From: Coriobacteriia bacterium
Lineage (GTDB): Bacteria; Actinomycetota; Coriobacteriia; Coriobacteriales; Eggerthellaceae
Direction of reading: 5' to 3'
DNA length: 53,024 nt
Assembly (NCBI GenBank): GCA_030526515.1
Contig: JAUNCQ010000009.1
Location: 1-53,024 of the forward strand
Shown: piece after piece, positions 47,559 to 53,024 of the stretch
Numbering within the stretch: the stretch's first letter is position 1
Layout: every line of letters begins with the position of its first letter
Notes under the pieces: generated by a model
Told to the model about the DNA's origin: nothing
What the model saw: the letters and a program-made list of their open reading frames with translations, nothing else
Database searches by the model: none
Made by a program: the position numbers and the translations under genes

Positions 47559-48680
47559 CTACAGCGGGGTGCCCCGCAGGATGACCTTGGTGACGGAGGC
47601 GTCATCGTCCAGCAGGATGCAGTCCGCGATCCTGCCCGGGGCGATGGCGCCTCTTTCGTCCTGAATGCCCAGGGCGCGCGCGGGGTTGCAGGTGGCGGCT
47701 CGCAGGGCGTGCTCCAGGGGAATGCCCATGTCCCGCACGGCCACGCCCAGGCACAGGGCAAGGTTGGTGTTGCTGCCGGCGAGGGTGCCGTCGTGCAGCG
47801 TGGCGCGGTTGCCTCGCACGGTCACGGGCTGGCCGCCCAGGGAGTACTCGCCGTCGTCAAGGCCGGCGGCCTCCATGGTGTCGCTGATCAGGATCATGCG
47901 CTCGGGGCCGAACAGGGTGAAGGCCAGGCGCACCATGGCCGGATGGATGTGGACGCCGTCGCAGATGATCTCCGGCGTCACGTCGTCGCGTTCCGCCGCG
48001 GCGGCAATGGGGCCGGGGTTGCGATGGTGCAGGCCCGGCATGGCGTTGTACAGGTGCGTCATGTGGCGGGCGCCCGCCTGGAACGCGGCCGCTGCCTGGT
48101 CGTAGTCGGCGCAGGTGTGGGCCAGCGATATGCGCACGTCGCTTGCGGTGCGCTCGATGAACTCCAGGGCGCCGGGCTCTTCGGGGGCAATGTCCACCAG
48201 CTTGATCAGGTTGCCGCTGCGCTGCTGCAGACGGGACAGCATGCCCTCGTCGGCTCCCTGGACGTACAGGGGGTTCTGGGCTCCCACCTTGGAGGGCGAA
48301 ATATAGGGTCCCTCCATGTTGATGCCCACCAGGGCCGCCTCGGTCGGGCCGGGCTCGTAGGCCGCTGCGGCGTCCATGATGCGGCCGAGCACGTCCTCGG
48401 GGAAGGTCATGGTGGCCGGGCACATGGCGGTCACGCCCTGGGACGCCTGGTAGGCGCCTATGGCGCGGATGGACTCGACGGTGCCGTCGCAGAAGTCGCG
48501 GCCCACGCAGCCGTGGAAGTGCAGGTCGACCAGGCCCGGGGCCACCACCTGGCCGGCGGCGTCGACCACCTGGCCGTCGTCCACGTAGTCATCGGGGCTG
48601 ACGAAGCGGCCGTCCCGGATGAGCACGTCCTGGTTGGTGAATCCTTCGCCGTCGAACACGCGGCCGTTGATGATCTTCAT
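47559..48680 (-). CDS. nagA: N-acetylglucosamine-6-phosphate deacetylase
   Basis: Removes acetate from GlcNAc-6-P to give glucosamine-6-P. LVDLHFHGCVGRDFCDG holds the metal-side HxH region. Glu and His ligands are in NMEGPYISPSKVGAQNP and ISLAHTCADYD; HLYNAMPGLHHRNPG binds substrate. The catalytic Asp is in LISDTMEAAG. 373 residues, typical. Start at the ATG whose complement ends at 48680, preceded by AAGGAG. It lies downstream of nagB behind a terminator-like hairpin. Confidence 0.95.
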   Translation of the reverse strand: MKIINGRVFDGEGFTNQDVLIRDGRFVSPDDYVDDGQVVDAAGQVVAPGLVDLHFHGCVGRDFCDGTVESIRAIGAYQASQGVTAMCPATMTFPEDVLGRIMDAAAAYEPGPTEAALVGINMEGPYISPSKVGAQNPLYVQGADEGMLSRLQQRSGNLIKLVDIAPEEPGALEFIERTASDVRISLAHTCADYDQAAAAFQAGARHMTHLYNAMPGLHHRNPGPIAAAAERDDVTPEIICDGVHIHPAMVRLAFTLFGPERMILISDTMEAAGLDDGEYSLGGQPVTVRGNRATLHDGTLAGSNTNLALCLGVAVRDMGIPLEHALRAATCNPARALGIQDERGAIAPGRIADCILLDDDASVTKVILRGTPL

Positions 48681-48702
48681 GCTTGAGCTCCTTCTTGCCC
48701 TG

Positions 48703-48740
48703 AAAACAAAAGGAGCCGGGCGCACGGGGCGTCCGGCTCC
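48703..48740 (-). terminator. Terminator or attenuator between nagB and nagA
   Basis: GGAGCCGG (48712-48719) pairs with CCGGCTCC (48733-48740). On the minus strand the stem is followed by TTTTGTTTT. It therefore stops part of the nagB transcription before nagA. Confidence 0.8.
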
Positions 48741-48750
48741 GGGAATGCGG

Positions 48751-49485
48751 TTACTGCTGCGGGCACTTGCTGCCGGCGGCGGCGTCCACCACTACGGTCA
48801 CGTCCGGGTGGAACTGCAGGACGGATGCGGGGACCTGCGGGGTCACCGGGCCGAAGAAGGCCTGGGCCACGATGTCGGCCTTGCCTTCGCCGTTGGCCAC
48901 CACCAGGATCTTCTTGGCGGCCATGATGGTGCCGATGCCCATGGTGTAGGCCTGGGTGGGCACCTGGTCGATGGAGTCGAACAGGCGGCTGTTGGCGGTG
49001 ATGGTGGACTCGGTCAGGTCAACGCAGTTGGTTTCCTTGACGAACTCGGTGTTGGGCTCGTTGAAGCCGATGTGGCCGTTGTGGCCCAGGCCCAGCAGCT
49101 GCAGGTCAACGCCGCCGTGGGCCTTGATGGCTGCCTCGTACTCGGCGCAGGCGGCCTGGGCGTCGGGGTTGGAGCCGTCAGGCACGTGGGTGCGGGACTG
49201 GTCGATGTCCACGTGGTCGAACAGGTTGTCCTTCATGAAGTAGTGGTAGCTCTGGACGTGGTCGGCGGGCAGGCCGCGGTACTCGTCCAGGTTGTAGGTG
49301 TCCACGTCCTTGAAGCTGATCTTGCCGTCGGCGCAGTCCTTGACCAGCTCGGCATACAGGCCGATGGGGGTGGAGCCGGTTGCCAGGCCCAGGGTGCAGT
49401 CGGGCTGGGCGGCCACCAGGTCGGAGATGACGTCGGCCGCAGCGCGGCTCATTTCGTCGTAGTCTTTGCAGATGATGAACTTCAT
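48751..49485 (-). CDS. nagB: Glucosamine-6-phosphate deaminase
   Basis: Isomerises and deaminates glucosamine-6-P to fructose-6-P plus ammonia, the last step of amino-sugar catabolism. LGLATGSTPIGLYAELV binds phosphate, FKDVDTYNLDEYRGL carries the catalytic Asp, and LGLGHNGHIGFNEPN the catalytic His and Glu. 244 residues. Start at the ATG whose complement ends at 49485, with AAAGGGAG as ribosome site. First gene of the nagB-nagA unit. Confidence 0.96.
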   Translation of the reverse strand: MKFIICKDYDEMSRAAADVISDLVAAQPDCTLGLATGSTPIGLYAELVKDCADGKISFKDVDTYNLDEYRGLPADHVQSYHYFMKDNLFDHVDIDQSRTHVPDGSNPDAQAACAEYEAAIKAHGGVDLQLLGLGHNGHIGFNEPNTEFVKETNCVDLTESTITANSRLFDSIDQVPTQAYTMGIGTIMAAKKILVVANGEGKADIVAQAFFGPVTPQVPASVLQFHPDVTVVVDAAAGSKCPQQ

Positions 49486-49531
49486 GGAAGCTCCCTTTCG
49501 CACGGAAAAATTTGTTGCGTATGTGCAGGGG

Positions 49532-49558
49532 ATTATACCGAAGTTCGCAGGCTGTCAG
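49532..49558 (-). promoter_or_regulatory. Probable nagB promoter
   Basis: On the minus strand, TATAAT (complement of 49532-49537) is preceded by CTGACA (complement of 49553-49558) at 15 nt. The spacing is short but both boxes are good. It lies about 47 nt from the nagB start. Confidence 0.5.
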
Positions 49559-49663
49559 CCCCGCAGGTCGTCTTGCGGAGGGTCCTGGTCGGGACGGGGG
49601 GCGCGGCTGCGGAGGCGTGTGGGCGGAATGTGGAGAAAATAGGAAACGCCCGGAACCGTGGTG

Positions 49664-49692
49664 TTGGCAAACCTTGACCTATGTGTTATAAA
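49664..49692 (+). promoter_or_regulatory. Sigma-70-type promoter of the rimP-nusA-rnpM-infB operon
   Basis: TTGGCA (49664-49669) and TATAAA (49687-49692) at 17-nt spacing, 116 nt before rimP. The leader then contains a terminator at 49751-49779. The rest of the 323-nt nagB-rimP interval (49559-49663) shows no recognisable element. Confidence 0.7.
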
Positions 49693-49750
49693 TGTACTCA
49701 CATACGCGACTGCGTGCAGGTCCGTATGCAGCAACATACTTTCGACATTC

Positions 49751-49779
49751 AGAAAGTGGGCGTGTCCCGCTTTCTTTTT
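49751..49779 (+). terminator. Early intrinsic terminator in the rimP-nusA leader
   Basis: AGAAAGTGGG (49751-49760) pairs with CCCGCTTTCT (49766-49775, one G-U), followed by TTTT. It lies between the promoter at 49664-49692 and rimP, so operon expression needs read-through, which suggests feedback through NusA or another elongation factor. Confidence 0.75.
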
Positions 49780-49808
49780 ATGTAGGGCAGAAAACGAGGG
49801 GAGGAACC

Positions 49809-50276
49809 GTGCTGACAGGACGAGAGCAGAAGCTCCTTGACCTGCTTGCCGCCCAGGCTGAGCAGAAGGAGGTCGAAATCGTCACCGTCGAGGTGGTGGG
49901 CTCCAAGAAGGCTCCCACGGTGCGTGTCTACATCGATACTCCGGAAGGCGTCAGCTTCGACCAGCTGGCCGCCGCCCAGGTGTGGATCAACGAGCTCATG
50001 GACCAGGAGGACCCGTTCCCGGGCGCCTATACGCTGGAGGTGTCGTCCCCGGGCATCGACCGCCCGCTGCGCACCGCCGAGCATTTCGCCCGCTTCGCCG
50101 GCCAGGAGGCCGTGGTGAAGCTGGTCGAGCCGATCGAGGGCCGCAGCTCCTACACCGGCGTCATACAGGACGTCAAGGACCAGGACGTGGTCCTGCAGGT
50201 GGGCGAAGACCAGGTCGTGCTGCCCCTGGGCGCCATGAAGCGCGCCCGCCTGAAGGGAACCATCAGCTTCAAGTAG
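49809..50276 (+). CDS. rimP: Ribosome maturation factor RimP
   Basis: Assists 30S subunit assembly. VRVYIDTPEGVSFDQLA and the signature YTLEVSSPGIDRPLRTAEHFARF are diagnostic, with the C-terminal SH3-like domain from about residue 90. GTG start at 49809 follows GAGGGGAGG. 155 residues, normal length. nusA follows after 96 nt, which contain a 10-nt direct repeat GGCCGTGACG (50313 and 50348). Confidence 0.95.
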   Translation: MLTGREQKLLDLLAAQAEQKEVEIVTVEVVGSKKAPTVRVYIDTPEGVSFDQLAAAQVWINELMDQEDPFPGAYTLEVSSPGIDRPLRTAEHFARFAGQEAVVKLVEPIEGRSSYTGVIQDVKDQDVVLQVGEDQVVLPLGAMKRARLKGTISFK

Positions 50277-50372
50277 GCGGATGCGGACCAACGCATGCTA
50301 CCGGCCCGATGCGGCCGTGACGATTGTTTATGACAGACCCCGCAAGGGGCCGTGACGAAAGGAAGAGAAGAC

Positions 50373-51581
50373 GTGGCAACTTCTGAGTTGATCGAGGCGC
50401 TGCAGGCGCTGGCACACGAGCGCAAGATCGATGAGTTCTACCTGATCGATCGCCTGGAGGCCTCCCTGGCAAAGAGCTATCAGAACATCCTGGACCTTGA
50501 GTGGGATGCTCGCGTTACCATCGACCGCCAGACCGGCAAGATCTACGTGTACGAGCTGGTTCCGGTGGGCGAGCCCGATGAGGAGACCGGCGAGTACTCC
50601 GAGTTCGAGGAGCGCGACGTGACCCCGAACGACGTCAGCCGCATCGCTGCCCAGAACGCCAAGAGCGTCATCAGCAGCATCGTGCGCGAAGCTGGCCGCC
50701 AGTCCATCTACGAGGAGTTCTCCGGCCGCGTCGGCGACCTGGTCACCGGCACCGTGCTGCAGGGCACCCCTGAGTTCACCATCATCAAGATCCGCGAGGG
50801 CGTCGAGGCCGAGCTTCCCCACTACGACCAGAAGCACAGCCCCGAGGAGCACAACGAGCGTCCGTCCAACGAGCACTATCGCCACAACCAGCGCCTGAAG
50901 GTGCTGATCATCGACGTCCGCGACCCGCAGATGGAAACCCAGCTGAAGGCCCGCGGCGACCAGGCCCGTCCGCCCATCGTGGTGTCCCGCACCCACCCGG
51001 ACCTGATCCGTCGCCTCTTCGAGATCGAGGTTCCCGAGATCTACGACGGCGTGGTGGAGATCAAGTCCATCGCCCGCGAGCCCGGCGCCCGCTCCAAGGT
51101 CGCCGTTTCCTCCCGCGAGGCTAACCTGGATCCCGTGGGCGCCTGCGTGGGCCCCAAGGGCAGCCGCGTGCGCATGGTGGTCGAGGAGCTGCGCAACGAG
51201 CGCGTTGACGTCATCCAGTGGAGCGACGACCCCGCCACCTACGTTGCCAACGCCCTGTCTCCGGCAAAGGTCAACCGCGTGATCGTTGACATGGAGAACC
51301 ACTACGCCACCGTCGTGGTCCCCGACGACCAGCTGTCCCTGGCCATCGGCAAGGAGGGCCAGAACGCCCGCCTGGCCGCCCGCCTGACCGGCTGGCACAT
51401 CGACATCAAGTCCACCTCCTTCACCGGCGAGCCGCTGAAGGTTGACAACCCCCTCATCGACGAGGAGGACGTCGAGGACGAGGACTTCATCTGCGCCTAT
51501 GAGGACGAGGACGGCGTTCGCTGCCGTAACCACGCCCGCCCGGGCACCCGCTTCTGCGGCATCCACGCAGATCAGGAATAA
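50373..51581 (+). CDS. nusA: Transcription termination/antitermination factor NusA with Cys/His C-terminal tail
   Basis: Elongation factor controlling pausing and termination. N-terminal RNA-polymerase-binding domain (about residues 1-105), S1 domain (about 110-190), then KH1 and KH2 ([19 protein letters not shown] and [19 protein letters not shown]). It lacks the acidic repeats of E. coli, as usual in Actinobacteria. The last 35 residues carry an extra segment with three Cys and two His ([20 protein letters not shown] followed by FCGIH), a possible small metal site. GTG 50373 is chosen for its AAAGGAAGAG ribosome site. 402 residues. Confidence 0.95.
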   Translation: MATSELIEALQALAHERKIDEFYLIDRLEASLAKSYQNILDLEWDARVTIDRQTGKIYVYELVPVGEPDEETGEYSEFEERDVTPNDVSRIAAQNAKSVISSIVREAGRQSIYEEFSGRVGDLVTGTVLQGTPEFTIIKIREGVEAELPHYDQKHSPEEHNERPSNEHYRHNQRLKVLIIDVRDPQMETQLKARGDQARPPIVVSRTHPDLIRRLFEIEVPEIYDGVVEIKSIAREPGARSKVAVSSREANLDPVGACVGPKGSRVRMVVEELRNERVDVIQWSDDPATYVANALSPAKVNRVIVDMENHYATVVVPDDQLSLAIGKEGQNARLAARLTGWHIDIKSTSFTGEPLKVDNPLIDEEDVEDEDFICAYEDEDGVRCRNHARPGTRFCGIHADQE

Positions 51582-51614
51582 GCCGGCATTCGACTGGTAA
51601 GAAGGAAGACGACC

Positions 51615-51896
51615 ATGGCCCAGGAGATGGGGAAGAAGAAGCAGCGCACCTGCGTTGCATGCGGCAGGCAGGACACCAAGGTGGGTCTGCACCGTATCGT
51701 GCGCCTTGCGCAGGGCGGTGCCGATTTCGACCCCACGGGCCGTGTTGCTGGTCGCGGAGCCTACGTGTGCTCCGCCGATTGCTTTGCTGCAGCGCGCAAG
51801 ACCGGGAAGATCGACCGCGCCTTGCGTACGAAGCTTGATGAGGACAGTTACGAACGAATCGCAGCGGGCCTTGCCCAGGCGCTGCGCGAAGCTTAA
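51615..51896 (+). CDS. rnpM: RNase P modulator RnpM (YlxR, DUF448)
   Basis: Small RNA-binding protein of the YlxR family, standard between nusA and infB. RTCVACGRQDTKVGLHRIVR carries the family opening and GRVAGRGAYVCSADC the GRGAYVC signature. 93 residues. ATG follows AAGAAGGAAGACGACC. B. subtilis YlxR binds RNase P RNA and modulates its activity; the same role is assumed. Confidence 0.92.
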   Translation: MAQEMGKKKQRTCVACGRQDTKVGLHRIVRLAQGGADFDPTGRVAGRGAYVCSADCFAAARKTGKIDRALRTKLDEDSYERIAAGLAQALREA

Positions 51897-51912
51897 TAGT
51901 TAGGAGTGATGT

Positions 51913-53024
51913 ATGGCAGTGCGCGTACATGATCTGGCAAAGGAGTTCGGCCTTTCCAACAAGGAGATGCTGGACAAGCTTGCCGCATTGGACATTCCCG
52001 CGAAGACCCACGCGACTCCGCTTTCCGACGCTCACGTCGAGGAGGTCCGCAAGGCCCTGGCCCCGCAGGTCAAGGCCCAGGCTGGCGACCTTGAGGATCC
52101 GGCAGCCAAGGAGCTGGCCGAGCAGAAGAAGGCCGAGGAGGAGGCAGCTCGCAGGGCTGCCGTAGAGGCCGAGCGCGCAGCCCGCGAGGCAGAGCGCGCC
52201 AAGCGCGAGGGCGAGCCCAAGAAGGACGATGCCTCGGCCAAGAAGCAGGCCCCCAAGGCCGCATCCGCGTTCCAGTCCCTGGAGGAGCAGATCGAGGCCG
52301 AAAAGGAGCGCGTCGCCCGTGAGAAGGAGGAGGCTCGCCAGCGTGCCCGCGCTGCAGCCATCGCCAAGGAGGTGGCCAAGAAGCAGGCCGTCGAGGACCA
52401 GCTGCGTAACCGCGGTTCCAAGAAGGCCGCTACCCCGGCCAAGCAGGCTCCCAAGCCCGCTCCGGTGATGGGCGCCAAGAAGAGCGCCTTCAGCTCCCTG
52501 CTGTCCCAGATCGAATCCGAGCAGCAGCGCATCGAGGCCCAGAAGGCTGAGAAGAAGAACGAGCGTGCAGCCGGCAACGGCGCGAAGCGCAACGCCGCTG
52601 ACGCCAAGCCCGCCCGCGGTGCTGGCAAGAAGAAGGGCAAGAAGGGCCCGAACACCATCGAGCCCGACGTGCCCGAGCTGCAGGGCGCAGGCGAGCCCGC
52701 CGAGGACCGCTACGCTCAGATGGCCGTCCAGGCCGAGAAGCTCCAGCGCGACAAGGTGCTGGCCGAGGCCCGCGCCGCCGTGGCTGCCGCAAGCACCCAT
52801 GAGAACGAGGGTCGCCGCAAGAGCCGCAAGAAGAAGCGCGAGGCTGAGAAGCGCGAGAAGCTGGTCCAGGTGGCCGAGGAGCGCGGCATCGACGCCGCCC
52901 TGCTGCTGGACGACTCCGTGGTGGAGATTCCCCAGGGCGCTACCGTGGCCAAGTTCGCCGAGCTGCTGGGCGTTGCCCCCAACGACGTCATCAAGCGCCT
53001 GTTCATGCTGGGCCAGATGATGAC
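51913..53024 (+). CDS. infB: Translation initiation factor IF-2, N-terminal part, runs off the window
   Basis: Starts at ATG 51913 after TTAGGAGTG, 16 nt from rnpM. Residues 1-52 are an IF2_N module (RVHDLAKEFGLSNKEMLDKL). A long Ala/Glu/Lys-rich, probably extended linker follows (about 60-310). A second IF2_N module is at about 313-370 (VEIPQGATVAKFAELLGVAP, then IKRLFMLGQ), just before the G domain, which lies beyond the edge. The frame is open at 53024, so the gene is 3' incomplete only because of the window. Confidence 0.95.
   Translation, partial: MAVRVHDLAKEFGLSNKEMLDKLAALDIPAKTHATPLSDAHVEEVRKALAPQVKAQAGDLEDPAAKELAEQKKAEEEAARRAAVEAERAAREAERAKREGEPKKDDASAKKQAPKAASAFQSLEEQIEAEKERVAREKEEARQRARAAAIAKEVAKKQAVEDQLRNRGSKKAATPAKQAPKPAPVMGAKKSAFSSLLSQIESEQQRIEAQKAEKKNERAAGNGAKRNAADAKPARGAGKKKGKKGPNTIEPDVPELQGAGEPAEDRYAQMAVQAEKLQRDKVLAEARAAVAAASTHENEGRRKSRKKKREAEKREKLVQVAEERGIDAALLLDDSVVEIPQGATVAKFAELLGVAPNDVIKRLFMLGQMM

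Noticed and set aside
50313-50357. Direct repeat GGCCGTGACG between rimP and nusA
   Set aside because: Only two 10-nt copies near a GTG start; too short to support a function.

Overview
The window is a G+C-rich (roughly 63-65 %, estimated by eye), densely coding bacterial chromosome segment. Codon choice (GAG, CTG, GGC, AAG, CGC), many GTG starts, Tat and Sec lipoproteins, a trigger factor-clpP-clpX-valS block and ABC importers with fused permease/ATPase subunits suggest an actinobacterium, most likely a host-associated member of the Coriobacteriia. I cannot resolve the genus. There are no rRNA or tRNA genes, CRISPR arrays, insertion sequences or prophage genes that I can recognise.

Layout. 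1-4021: a spermidine-synthase-like methyltransferase-fold protein, then a polar amino-acid ABC importer whose permease carries an unusual extracytoplasmic domain. 4294-11155: protein quality control (tig, clpP, clpX), valS and a zinc-ribbon membrane protein. 11342-17856: patatin-like lipase, trxA-trxB, prfA-prmC, a degenerate macro/HTH protein and a metallo-beta-lactamase-fold protein. 17880-24255: a von Willebrand A protein divergent from a tandem pair of stand-alone DUF262 proteins, a YycJ-like MBL protein, a 2-hydroxyacid dehydrogenase (candidate SerA) and serC. 24484-29936: a T-box-like leader followed by ilvD-ilvB-ilvN-ilvC. 30031-35988: EamA transporter, nhaA, a HipA-like/XRE pair on the minus strand, and leuA behind a structured leader. 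36162-38695: SGNH hydrolase and an SdhA/NadB-family flavoprotein on the minus strand. 38895-49485: a sialic-acid and amino-sugar locus, with an Opp/Dpp-family ABC importer (probably SAT-type for sialic acid), nanK-like ROK kinase, nanA, nanE, nagA and nagB. 49664-53024: the rimP-nusA-rnpM-infB operon, with infB running off the right edge.

How parts work together. nanA, the ROK kinase, nanE, nagA and nagB form a complete route from N-acetylneuraminate to fructose-6-phosphate. The adjacent four-gene importer is the natural entry point. The ilv genes and leuA cover most of branched-chain amino-acid synthesis, and each unit starts with a structured leader. RimP, NusA, RnpM and IF2 are the usual translation/transcription operon, here behind a promoter and an early terminator.

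The most striking unexplained signal is a dispersed octamer, GGGCGAAA/TTTCGCCC. I count 38 exact copies by hand where about 2 are expected by chance. Fifteen lie in the roughly 4.8 kb of intergenic DNA, often touching terminators or ribosome-binding sites, with the two orientations balanced (20 versus 18). Its density and orientation resemble the DNA-uptake sequences of Neisseria and Haemophilus, though its function here is unknown. Other items worth attention are the T-box-like leader with GCC at the specifier position, the paired DUF262 genes, the HipA-like protein lacking kinase residues, and the palindromic operator over the importer promoter.
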